Assembly: GCA_001464375.1 (NCBI GenBank)
Contig: LNEW01000075.1
Location: forward strand, 1 to 64,000
Reading direction: 5' to 3'
DNA: 64,000 bases
Source of the DNA: Rhodospirillales bacterium Ga0074136
Lineage (GTDB): Bacteria > Pseudomonadota > Alphaproteobacteria > Acetobacterales > Acetobacteraceae
Shown here: positions 52,209 through 60,007 of the stretch, piece by piece
Numbering within the stretch: position 1 is the first letter of the stretch
Layout of the letters: every line of letters begins with the position of its first letter
The notes under the pieces: generated by a model
Told to the model about the DNA's origin: nothing
Seen by the model: the letters and a program-made list of their open reading frames with translations, nothing else
Databases searched by the model: none
Made by a program: the position numbers and the translations under genes

Positions 52209-52952
52209 ATGACCGTCAGGACCGCGCTGGTGACCGGCGCGCAGCAGGGGATCGGCGCTGCCGCGGCTCGTGCCTTCGCCGCGGCCGGCTACGACGTGGC
52301 GGTGAACTGGCTTGACGACAAGGACGCGGCCGAGGCGGTCGCTGCCGATATCCGCGCCGCCGGGCGACGCGCCGTGCTGGTGCAGGGCAGCGTCGGCACG
52401 GCGACGGAGTGCGCCGCGCTGGTGCAGGCGGCGCTGGATGGTCTCGGGCGCATCGACGTGCTGGTGAACAATGCCGGCATCTTCCCGCGCGTCGACTTCC
52501 TGTCGATGACCGAGGCGGACTGGGACCGCGTGCTGGACGTGAACCTCAAGGGCAGCGCCTTCTGCGCGCAGGCCGCCGCGCGGCACATGGTGGCGGCCGG
52601 GATCAGGGGGGTGATCCTGAACCTCTCCTCCTCCTCGGTGCGCGGGGCGGTGCTCGGCGTGCATTATTCGGCGACCAAGACAGGGGTCATCGGCATCACG
52701 CGGTCGATGGCGCTGGCGCTGGCGCCGCATGGTATCCGCGTCAACGCCATCGCGCCCGGACTGACCGATACGGCGCAGCCGCGTTACGGCAACACCGATG
52801 CGGAACTGGCCGAGATCGCCAGGACGCTGCCGCTCGGCCGCATGGGACGGCCCGAGGAGATCGCCGGGCTGATGACCTACCTGGCGTCCGACGCCGCGGA
52901 GTGGATCACCGGCCAAGTCTACCACATCAACGGCGGCGTCTATTTGGCCTGA
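52209..52952 (+). CDS. SDR family oxidoreductase
   Basis: A 247-residue short-chain dehydrogenase. The cofactor motif is TGAQQGIGAAAARAFAAAG (about 9-27), NNAGIFPR at about 85-92, catalytic Ser in LNLSSSSVRG and YSATK at about 151-155. A Trp/Leu-Asp after the second strand (NWLDDKDAAE) leaves cofactor preference open. GGAGAG lies upstream of the ATG. It is divergent from the lva-like operon, 86 bases away, and might act on the same compounds. Confidence 0.88.
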   Translation: MTVRTALVTGAQQGIGAAAARAFAAAGYDVAVNWLDDKDAAEAVAADIRAAGRRAVLVQGSVGTATECAALVQAALDGLGRIDVLVNNAGIFPRVDFLSMTEADWDRVLDVNLKGSAFCAQAAARHMVAAGIRGVILNLSSSSVRGAVLGVHYSATKTGVIGITRSMALALAPHGIRVNAIAPGLTDTAQPRYGNTDAELAEIARTLPLGRMGRPEEIAGLMTYLASDAAEWITGQVYHINGGVYLA

Positions 52953-53009
52953 CGCAAGGCGCGACCCGGTCGGCTGTGGCAGACTGCGATGTTCACGATG
53001 GAGGTGGCG

Positions 53010-53327
53010 ATGCGACTCCTGACCCTGTTCGGCCTGCTGGCAACCCTGGCCACCCCGGCGCTGGCGCAGCTCGAGCCTGGCGATGCCCAGGCCGGCCGCG
53101 GCCTGGCCGCGAACTGGTGCGCCAATTGCCATCGCATCGCCCCCGGCGGGCCAGGGCCGGCGACCGACGCGGCGGCATCCTTCGCCAGCATCGCCGCCAT
53201 GCCCTCGACCACCTCGATGTCGCTGCGCGTCTTCCTCCAGACGCCGCATGCCGGCATGCCGGACTACCGGCTGACGCGCGAGCAACTCGACGACGTGGTC
53301 GCATACCTGCTGTCGCTGCGGCGCTGA
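53010..53327 (+). CDS. small periplasmic c-type cytochrome
   Basis: A 105-residue electron carrier. A signal peptide (about 1-20, ending ALA) is followed by the haem site CANCH (about 37-41) and the axial Met in HAGMPDYRLT (about 81). ATG 53010 is chosen because GGAGGT lies four bases upstream; earlier ATG codons lack one. It may pass electrons from a periplasmic dehydrogenase such as the PQQ-type enzyme 11 kb away, which is a guess. Confidence 0.9.
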   Translation: MRLLTLFGLLATLATPALAQLEPGDAQAGRGLAANWCANCHRIAPGGPGPATDAAASFASIAAMPSTTSMSLRVFLQTPHAGMPDYRLTREQLDDVVAYLLSLRR

Positions 53328-53388
53328 TCGCGCGGTCTGGCGCCCCTCCGCGTCCCGCGCTACCCAAAGCGGAACATCCGTGGGGGAA

Positions 53389-54456
53389 ATGCGCGTGTCC
53401 AATGATCGCTTCCGCATCGGCTACCTGATCAAGGTGCCGCATCCGTCGTTCCTGGAAACGGCGGCGAAGGACCCGGCGCTCGAGCTGGTGCGCCTGACGC
53501 TGGACGATGGCGAGGACGCGGCGCTGAACATCCTCGCCACGTGCCGGGGCTACTACGTGCGCGCCTCGCGCGACGAATTGCCCAAGCCCTTCCATGTCAA
53601 CGACGCGCTCCTGGGGCGGCTGCCGAATTTGCTGATGGCCGCGTCGCAGGGTGCCGGCTACGACACCATCGAACCCGCCGCCTGCACCCGTGCCGGCGTG
53701 CTGCTGGTGAACCAGGCCGGTGGCAATGCCGAGGCGGTGGCCGAACACGCCGTCGGCATGATGCTCGCGCTGCTCAAGCGCTTCCCGGAATGCCACGCGG
53801 CGATGCGCGAGGGCCGCGCCCAGCGGCGCGAGGAATTCATGGGCCGCAACCTGCTCGGCAAGACGGTGGGGCTGATCGGCATCGGCAATGTCGGCACGCG
53901 CACCGCCGCGATCCTGCACGCCGCCTTCCAGTGCCGCGTGCTGGCCTACGATCCCTATGTGGATGCCGCGACCGTCGCCGACCGGGGCGCCGAGAAATGC
54001 GACGACCTCGCGGCCATGCTGGCGCAGTGCGACATCGTCTCCATCCACTGCCCGCTCACGCCCGAGAGCCGGGCGATGATGGCGGCGAATTCCTTTGCCG
54101 CCATGAAGCCGGGCTCGGTGCTGGTGACCACCGCGCGCGGGTCGATCCATGACGAGGGCGCGCTGCTGTCGGCGCTGAAGTCCGGCCACATCGCCGCCGC
54201 GGGCCTCGACGTGTGGGAACAGGAACCGCCGCCGGCGGACCATCCGCTGCTGTCGCACCCGGCCGTGATCTGCACCCAGCACACCGCGGGCGTCACGCAT
54301 GAAAGCCGTTCGATGATCACGCGGATCGCGGCGGAAGCCTTTTCGGCCTTCGCCGCCGGCCGTTTCCCGCCGCGCATCATCAACCCCGAGGTCAAGGCCC
54401 GCGTTGCCGAACGCTACCGCGCCGCGCTGGGGCGCGACATCACGGACCACGCGTGA
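53389..54456 (+). CDS. D-2-hydroxyacid dehydrogenase (phosphoglycerate dehydrogenase-like)
   Basis: A 355-residue NAD-linked dehydrogenase. The Rossmann motif is GKTVGLIGIGNVGTRTAAIL (about 155-174), with catalytic Arg in TTARGSIHDEGALLSAL, Glu in AAGLDVWEQEPP and His in CTQHTAGVTHES. No ACT domain follows, so it is not a full SerA. Starts at GTG 53380, ATG 53389 and GTG 53395 are all possible around a GGGGGAA tract. The substrate is unknown. An MFS carrier gene follows after 47 bases. Confidence 0.9.
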   Translation: MRVSNDRFRIGYLIKVPHPSFLETAAKDPALELVRLTLDDGEDAALNILATCRGYYVRASRDELPKPFHVNDALLGRLPNLLMAASQGAGYDTIEPAACTRAGVLLVNQAGGNAEAVAEHAVGMMLALLKRFPECHAAMREGRAQRREEFMGRNLLGKTVGLIGIGNVGTRTAAILHAAFQCRVLAYDPYVDAATVADRGAEKCDDLAAMLAQCDIVSIHCPLTPESRAMMAANSFAAMKPGSVLVTTARGSIHDEGALLSALKSGHIAAAGLDVWEQEPPPADHPLLSHPAVICTQHTAGVTHESRSMITRIAAEAFSAFAAGRFPPRIINPEVKARVAERYRAALGRDITDHA

Positions 54457-54503
54457 CCTGATCCGGCTTGGCGCGGCGGCACGGGCGCGGGAGGATGGCG
54501 GCG

Positions 54504-55658
54504 ATGACCCCCTCCCGCCCGTTGACCGTCGCCGTGCTGGGCACGACGCAGACCCTGTCCTGGGCGTCGTCCTACTACATCCCGGCCATCCTGGCGGCGC
54601 CGATCGCCGCCGAATTCGGTGTCTCCCGCGCCACCATCTTCGGCGTGTTCTCCGGCGCGCTGCTGCTGACCGCCTTCCTCGGGCCGATGGCGGGCCGTGC
54701 CATCGACACGCGCGGCGGGCGCGACGTGCTGGCGGTGTCGAACATCGTCTTCGCCATCGGGCTGCTTCTGATGGGGCTGTCCCCGGGGCCGGTGGTGTTC
54801 TGCCTGGCCTGGGCCGTGATGGGCGTGGCGATGGCGATGGGCCTGTACGACGCCGCCTTCGCGACGCTGGCCGGGCTCTATGGCAAGGAGGCGCGCGCCA
54901 GCATCACCGGCATCACGCTGATCGCCGGCTTCGCCAGCACGGTGGGCTGGCCGGCCACCGCGCTGATGGAAGCCGAATGGGGCTGGCGCGGTGCGTGTTT
55001 CGGCTGGGCGGCGCTGCACATCGTGCTGGGTCTGCCGCTGAACCGGCTGCTGGTGCCGCGCGCGCCGCCGCCTGAAAAGGCCGCCGCCGCGGCCGGTGAT
55101 GCCGGGCCGCCGCCGCGCGGGCGCGACATGGCGCTGATCGCCTTCGTGCTGGCGACAGCGGGGTTCAGCGCGGCCGCGCTGGGCGCCCACCTGCCGGGGC
55201 TGCTGCAGGCGGCGGGCGCGACGGCGGTGGCGGCGGTGGCGGCCGGCGCGTTGCTCGGCCCGGCGCAGGTCGGCGCGCGCATCCTGGAATTCACCTTCCT
55301 GCGCAAGGTCTCCCCGCTGGTCTCGGCGCGCATCGCCGCGTCGCTGCATCCGGTCGCGGTGGTGGTGCTGCTGGCCGGCGGCGCGCCGATGGCGGCGATC
55401 TTCGTGCTGATCCATGGCGCGGGGAACGGCATGCTGACCATCACGCGCGGCACGCTGCCGCTCGCGGTGTTCGGCCCCGTCGGCTACGGGCAGCGGCAGG
55501 GCTTCATCACCGCGCCGGCGCGCGCCGCGCAGGCGCTGGCACCCTTCGGCTTCGGGCTGCTGGTGGATGCCGTGGGGGCGCAGGCGTTGTGGCTGACGGC
55601 GGGGCTGGGCGCGGTGGCGTTGGCGGCGCTGTTCCTGCTGCGGCTGCCCTCGCGCTGA
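54504..55658 (+). CDS. MFS transporter
   Basis: A 384-residue 12-span carrier. After TM2 it has GPMAGRAIDTRGGRDVLAVS (the conserved loop 2-3), then GVAMAMGLYDAAFATLAGLYG in TM4-5, and GYGQRQGFITAPARAAQALAP late in the sequence. The start ATG 54504 has GGGAGG nine bases upstream; ATG 54495 touches that site. It probably forms a unit with the hydroxyacid dehydrogenase gene, suggesting a hydroxy- or keto-acid cargo. Confidence 0.88.
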   Translation: MTPSRPLTVAVLGTTQTLSWASSYYIPAILAAPIAAEFGVSRATIFGVFSGALLLTAFLGPMAGRAIDTRGGRDVLAVSNIVFAIGLLLMGLSPGPVVFCLAWAVMGVAMAMGLYDAAFATLAGLYGKEARASITGITLIAGFASTVGWPATALMEAEWGWRGACFGWAALHIVLGLPLNRLLVPRAPPPEKAAAAAGDAGPPPRGRDMALIAFVLATAGFSAAALGAHLPGLLQAAGATAVAAVAAGALLGPAQVGARILEFTFLRKVSPLVSARIAASLHPVAVVVLLAGGAPMAAIFVLIHGAGNGMLTITRGTLPLAVFGPVGYGQRQGFITAPARAAQALAPFGFGLLVDAVGAQALWLTAGLGAVALAALFLLRLPSR

Positions 55659-55704
55659 AGGATCGTTTCAGGGGCCGGCCGGTGCCCGCCGGTCGGACAA
55701 TGCG

Positions 55705-56433
55705 CTACCGCGGCAGTGTCTCGACAAAATACTCGTAGTTGTCGGCGTTCTCGGCGGCGCGCGCCGCATTCTCCTTGGCCAGCGTCAGCGCGCCGGTGGG
55801 GCGATAGGCATGGTCGCGCGTATTGGCGGCCAGATGCGACGCTTCGTGGATCAGGATGCCCCAGCGGCTGTCGGTGCCGTCCATGCGCGCGCGGAAGAAG
55901 GGCGGGCACAGCCCCAGCACCATGTCGCGTTCGCGCGCATAGGCGAAGCGCCCGCCCGGGCAGCCCGGCGGATCGTTGCAGCGAATGGCCACGCCCGCCA
56001 TGTCGTCCAGGCGCGCGGCGGTCAGTTCCAGCGTCATGCGGATGGTCTTGCGCGGTGCATTGCCGAACCAGCGGCGGACATGCGGGTGGTCGGGCTCGTC
56101 GCGCACCAGGCGGACCGCCTCGCGGATGCGGGTGCGCGCCATGGCCAGGGCTTCGTCGATCACCGGCTGGTGGTGTTCGGCCGTGCAGGCGGGGCCGGGG
56201 ATGTCGGCGGGGCCGAGTTCGAGCGGCGGCGGCTTGTCGCGCGGTGCCTCGACCACCAGCACCTGGCGATTGGGCTCCAGCGGCGGTGGCTTGGCGGTCG
56301 GCAATTCCGTGACGGGCGCCGCGCCATCGCTGGGCGGCGATGGCGCGTCCGCTCCCTGGCCCATCGCCGGCAGGGCGAGCAGCCACAGGGTGGCCGCGAT
56401 GGGCCACCGGCGGCGGCGTCGAAGGGTCGGCAT
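55705..56433 (-). CDS. secreted M35-type zinc metallopeptidase A
   Basis: A 242-residue exported protein. A signal peptide (about 8-26) leads into a Pro-rich linker (to about 78) and a catalytic domain. The zinc motif is HEASH (196-200), and the aspzincin Asp follows in TRDHAY (Asp207), the arrangement of deuterolysin / lysine-specific M35 enzymes. CPPFFRARMDG and AENADNYEYFVETLPR are shared almost exactly with the adjacent paralogue. Four Cys (about 83, 152, 158, 176) could form disulfides. It lies 70 bases downstream of the paralogue and ends the cyclase operon. No propeptide is evident. Confidence 0.82.
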   Translation of the reverse strand: MPTLRRRRRWPIAATLWLLALPAMGQGADAPSPPSDGAAPVTELPTAKPPPLEPNRQVLVVEAPRDKPPPLELGPADIPGPACTAEHHQPVIDEALAMARTRIREAVRLVRDEPDHPHVRRWFGNAPRKTIRMTLELTAARLDDMAGVAIRCNDPPGCPGGRFAYARERDMVLGLCPPFFRARMDGTDSRWGILIHEASHLAANTRDHAYRPTGALTLAKENAARAAENADNYEYFVETLPR

Positions 56434-56503
56434 GGCGCACTGGATCACGCGCCGAACCAAGCACGCTGTCCAGCGCCGCGCCAGACTTGCGCGCGACGGC
56501 TGG

Positions 56504-57361
56504 TCACCGCCCCGGCAGGGTTTCGACGAAGAGCATGAAGTTGTCCGCATTCTCCGCCGCGCGGGCCCCGTTCTCCCGGGCCAGGGCCAGGGCCGCGACG
56601 CGGCCATAGGCGTGGTCCCTGGTCTCGGCGGCGAAATGCGTCGCCTCATGCACCAGGATGCCCCAACGCGTGCCGGTGCCCGTCATGCCGGCGCGGAAGA
56701 AGGGCGGGCAGACGCCCAGCACCTGCCCTTCGTCCAGCCGATAGCTGGCGGCGGGGCGGCCCTGCGCGTCGAACAGCGTGCGCGACATGGTCCGCGCATA
56801 GGCGGTGACCTGGCCGGTGCAGCGCGCCGGGTCGTTGCAGTGGAATTCGACGCCGGCGGTGCTGGCCAGCCGCGTGCCGGTGCGCTGCAGCACAACCAGC
56901 ACCAGCCCGGGCGGCGCGGTGCCGAACCACAGGCGGACATGCGGATGGTCGGGCCGGTCGTGCAGCAGGCGGATGGCGGCGGCGATGCGGGCCCCGGCTT
57001 CGACCAGCGCGGTGTTGACGACAGTGACCTGCTGCGTGTTGCAGGGGGCGGCCGTCGCGTTCGGCAGCGCCGCGCCAGGCGGCGCGGAGGGCTGCACCGG
57101 CGAGAGGATCCGCGGGAGAGACAGGGGCGCCGGGGCTGGTTCGTCGGTGGGTGAAATCACCCGCGGCAGGCCTCGCCCCTGCGCCGGCGGATCCAGGGGC
57201 GAGATCACTTGCGGCATGCGGTGCTGGAGCGGGGGCTCGGGCGGCGGCTTGCCGGGCGCCGGCTGCGCCACGGCCGGCGCGGCCGCCAGCAGCATTGCTG
57301 CGATCACCTGCCAGCGCCGCGCGGCGCTGGCAGGTCGTGGCGACGCCGCACCGGGCGTCAC
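56504..57361 (-). CDS. secreted M35-type zinc metallopeptidase B
   Basis: A 285-residue paralogue of the downstream peptidase. A signal peptide (about 15-32) is followed by a Pro-rich linker with three copies of a short repeat, MPQVISP, LPRVISP and LPRILSP (about 49-90). The catalytic domain has HEATH (238-242) and TRDHAYG (Asp249), the full aspzincin pattern. The start is GTG 57361, overlapping the CRP gene stop as GTGA; a long open frame upstream is antisense shadow. The overlap with the regulator gene ties peptidase output to the cyclase/CRP pair. Confidence 0.82.
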   Translation of the reverse strand: MTPGAASPRPASAARRWQVIAAMLLAAAPAVAQPAPGKPPPEPPLQHRMPQVISPLDPPAQGRGLPRVISPTDEPAPAPLSLPRILSPVQPSAPPGAALPNATAAPCNTQQVTVVNTALVEAGARIAAAIRLLHDRPDHPHVRLWFGTAPPGLVLVVLQRTGTRLASTAGVEFHCNDPARCTGQVTAYARTMSRTLFDAQGRPAASYRLDEGQVLGVCPPFFRAGMTGTGTRWGILVHEATHFAAETRDHAYGRVAALALARENGARAAENADNFMLFVETLPGR

Positions 57362-58077
57362 TGCCCGTCCCGTGGCCCCGCCGCCACCGCCGCCAGGCCG
57401 GCTTCGTCCAGCACGAACAGGAAGGCCTTCTCGGTGTCGTAGGACACCAGGTTCGAGGCCCGCCAGGCATTCAGGATGGAGATGATGCTGCGCGTCGTCG
57501 CGCCCAGCAGGTCGGCGAGGTCCCCCTGCCGGAACCGCGCGGCGAGCCGCGTGCCCTTGTCGGTCTTCACGCTGTCCGCCTTGAGCAAGTACATCACCTG
57601 CCGCGCCAGCCGCACTTCGAGTGGCGCGAAGGTGGCGTCCTGCAGCAGGCCGAAGGTTCGCCGCAGCCGCATCGACAGCAGCCGCGCCAGCGCCAGGCCC
57701 AGCGCGGGCTCGCTCTGCGCGGTCTCGAGGAAGGCGGTGGCGGGGATGCGCGCCAGCTTCACCTCGCCGATCACCACCGCGTCGGCGCTGCGCGTGGCGC
57801 CATCCAGCACGCCGATCTCGCCGAACACGTCGCCGGCGCGGAATACTTCCACCATCAGGCGCTTGGCGGCGTTGTCCGGGGCGCCCACGCGCACCCGCCC
57901 ACGGCCCTCGAGCACGGCATAGACGGCATCCGGCGCGTCGCCCTGGGAGAACAGCGGGGCGCCATCGGCGGGTGCGACACGGCGCGCGCCCTCGGCCAGG
58001 CGCGCGAGGGCGGGCGGCGGCAGGTCCCGGAACAGCGCGATGCGGCCGAGCTCCTCGGCCAGGCGCGGATCGCTCAT
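57358..58077 (-). CDS. Crp/Fnr family transcriptional regulator
   Basis: A 239-residue regulator with a cyclic-nucleotide-binding domain (about 15-125) and a winged helix (about 150-235). The phosphate-binding cassette FGEIGVLDGATRSADA (about 84-99) keeps the Glu, Arg and Ser that contact the cyclic phosphate, so it should bind cAMP or cGMP. No Fnr-type cysteine cluster is present. The recognition helix region is LADLLGATTRSIISILNAW. It overlaps the cyclase gene (ATGA) upstream and the peptidase gene (GTGA) downstream. Confidence 0.92.
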   Translation of the reverse strand: MSDPRLAEELGRIALFRDLPPPALARLAEGARRVAPADGAPLFSQGDAPDAVYAVLEGRGRVRVGAPDNAAKRLMVEVFRAGDVFGEIGVLDGATRSADAVVIGEVKLARIPATAFLETAQSEPALGLALARLLSMRLRRTFGLLQDATFAPLEVRLARQVMYLLKADSVKTDKGTRLAARFRQGDLADLLGATTRSIISILNAWRASNLVSYDTEKAFLFVLDEAGLAAVAAGPRDGQ

Positions 58078-59795
58078 TCCATCTCCTCCTCGGCGCCCGA
58101 CCGGCGCAGCGCGTACAAGGGCAGGGACCCGAAGCCCTTCGCCGTCGGGATGCGGCCGGCATAGTCGCAGGCGAGGCCGGACCCACGGGGCAGCAGCGCG
58201 ACCTCGCAGGCGAAGGCTTCGGTCGCGAAGATGCGCCCGGGCGGCGTCACGGGCTCGATCCGCGCGGCGCGCGTCATCGCCCGGCCGGAGAACTTGTCGG
58301 CGTGCTGCACGGCGTCGTGCACCGGCAGAAGCGGGCCGAAATCGATCGCGAAGCGGGGGTGGATCGGCGGGTCCTGCTCGGCCAGCGCGGCGCGCATGTC
58401 GAAGGCGCAGGCGGCGGCGGCGGCGACCTCGTCGAAGGTGATCTGCACGGCGTCGCCCCAGGCGTTGCGGTAGGTCGCCGGATGGCGGTCGAGCGCCGCG
58501 CCCATCGCCGCCAACGGGCCTTCGTAGAAGGTGGCGAGGCCGGCATCGTCCAGCGCGCTGAAGCGCGGCAGGTCGCCGAACAGCACCGCCATGGGCCGCC
58601 GCCGCGCCGGCGGCAGGCCGTTGCCGCTGCTATCGCGCGGCCAGGGCCAGGGAATCTGCAGCGACCGCCCGCCGGCACCGGTCCAGGATGCCACATCGGC
58701 CCCGGTGCCCGCCGCGCCGCGCGCCGGCTGGCCATCCCACGAGGCCACCTGCACCGCCGGCCCGTCGCGGTGGCGCGCATGCAGCCGCGCCAGGCCCATG
58801 GCGCGGCGGCCCGCCAGGGCCAGGTGCAGGTCGTCGTCGGGGAAGGGCCGCTCATCCAGCTGGATGATGCGCAGGTGCGGCAGCAGGGCGCGGAAGCGCG
58901 CCACCCAGCGCTCGCCGGCCGGCGCCACCGAATCGGCCTCGTAGGTGTCGGGGTCGCAGGGCAGCACGGCGGTGGGCGCGATGCCGGCGCGCAAAAGTGC
59001 CTCGACCGCCAGGATGTCGAAGCCGGCGGCGAGCCCGCCGAAGGCCGCGCCGACATGCTCGGCGGCGATGCGGGCGTCGAGCGCGGCGGCGATGCCGACC
59101 TCGAGCGCCTCGTCGTCCTGCCCGGGCTTGGGCATGTGGCCGGTATAGTGCAGCACCGCGGGCACGCGCAGCACATCGACGAAATCCGGCGAAAGGCCGA
59201 GCGCGACGGCCTCGCGCCGCATCTGCCGGCGGGTGGTGGCGCGCGCCGAGATGTCGGCGCCGGCGCGCAATTCGGCTTCCTCCAGCGCGCGGCGGCATTC
59301 CTCCAGCCGGCCGGCGAGCAGCAGGGCCTCGGCCTCGGTTGCGGCCGACCAGTAGTTGCCGGTGTCGCGATGGTTCGCCAGGACCTGGCGGGCGATCATC
59401 GCGGCGCTGTGCGGGTCCCCGCTGAGCAGCCGCAGCGCGGCGGCGTTCACGCCGTGCCAGCCGGAATCGTGGATGCGCCACAGCGCCGCGTAGCGCTGCG
59501 TCGCTTCGGCCAGGAGCGGTCCGCGCACCGCCGCCGGCTGCTCGAAGGCGCGGTCCTTGATGAGGCGCGCGCCGAGCATGCCGATCTCGGGATCGGTTTC
59601 GGCATCCAGCCGCAGCCGGTTGAACAGGTCGAGCGCCATGGCCGTGGCGCCGGCGCGCGCGATGGTCAGCGTGGCGCGATAGCGCAGCGCGGCATCCTCG
59701 GGATGCTCGACCAGCGCGGCCATGGCCCTGTCATGGGCGGAAAACAGGAGGCCCTCGGCCTCCAGCGCCAGGACCTCCGCAAGCGGGTCGGACAT
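58074..59795 (-). CDS. TPR / SLOG-like / class III nucleotidyl cyclase
   Basis: A 573-residue cytosolic signalling enzyme. Residues about 1-200 are TPR-like helical repeats. Residues about 210-350 form a Rossmann-like domain with YTGHMPKPG, GAAFGGLAAGFDILAVEALL and TAVLPCDPDTY, which I read as SLOG-like, a ligand-sensing type seen in conflict systems. The C-terminal cyclase domain keeps both metal Asp residues (Asp408 in LFGDLPRFS, Asp448 in WGDAVQITF) and AARIEPVTPPGRI, with Thr in place of the usual Asn before it. Product, cAMP or cGMP, is not decided. ATG 59795 has GAGG six bases upstream. First gene of the operon. Confidence 0.87.
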   Translation of the reverse strand: MSDPLAEVLALEAEGLLFSAHDRAMAALVEHPEDAALRYRATLTIARAGATAMALDLFNRLRLDAETDPEIGMLGARLIKDRAFEQPAAVRGPLLAEATQRYAALWRIHDSGWHGVNAAALRLLSGDPHSAAMIARQVLANHRDTGNYWSAATEAEALLLAGRLEECRRALEEAELRAGADISARATTRRQMRREAVALGLSPDFVDVLRVPAVLHYTGHMPKPGQDDEALEVGIAAALDARIAAEHVGAAFGGLAAGFDILAVEALLRAGIAPTAVLPCDPDTYEADSVAPAGERWVARFRALLPHLRIIQLDERPFPDDDLHLALAGRRAMGLARLHARHRDGPAVQVASWDGQPARGAAGTGADVASWTGAGGRSLQIPWPWPRDSSGNGLPPARRRPMAVLFGDLPRFSALDDAGLATFYEGPLAAMGAALDRHPATYRNAWGDAVQITFDEVAAAAACAFDMRAALAEQDPPIHPRFAIDFGPLLPVHDAVQHADKFSGRAMTRAARIEPVTPPGRIFATEAFACEVALLPRGSGLACDYAGRIPTAKGFGSLPLYALRRSGAEEEME

Positions 59796-59823
59796 CGGGC
59801 CTCGGCCGCGGGGGTGGAACGCG

Positions 59824-59852
59824 ATCCTAGGGGGGACATGCCGGGCCGGCAA
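59824..59852 (-). promoter_or_regulatory. candidate promoter of the cyclase operon
   Basis: On the minus strand TTGCCG (59847-59852) and TAGGAT (59824-59829) are separated by 17 bases. Transcription would start near 59817, giving a leader of about 22 bases before the ATG. Four of six bases match in each box. Confidence 0.45.
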
Positions 59853-60007
59853 CGTGTGCGTGTTTGCGGGATCGGCACCGGCCGGCTCGCCCACCCGGCC
59901 GCTTATGAGGATATGCTGTGGCGGGCCGGGCCGGGACCGCTCTCTCATCGTGCCGCATGGCGCGCCCGCGCAGCCTGTGCGAGAACGCAATCGTTCCGGA
60001 AGACGCC

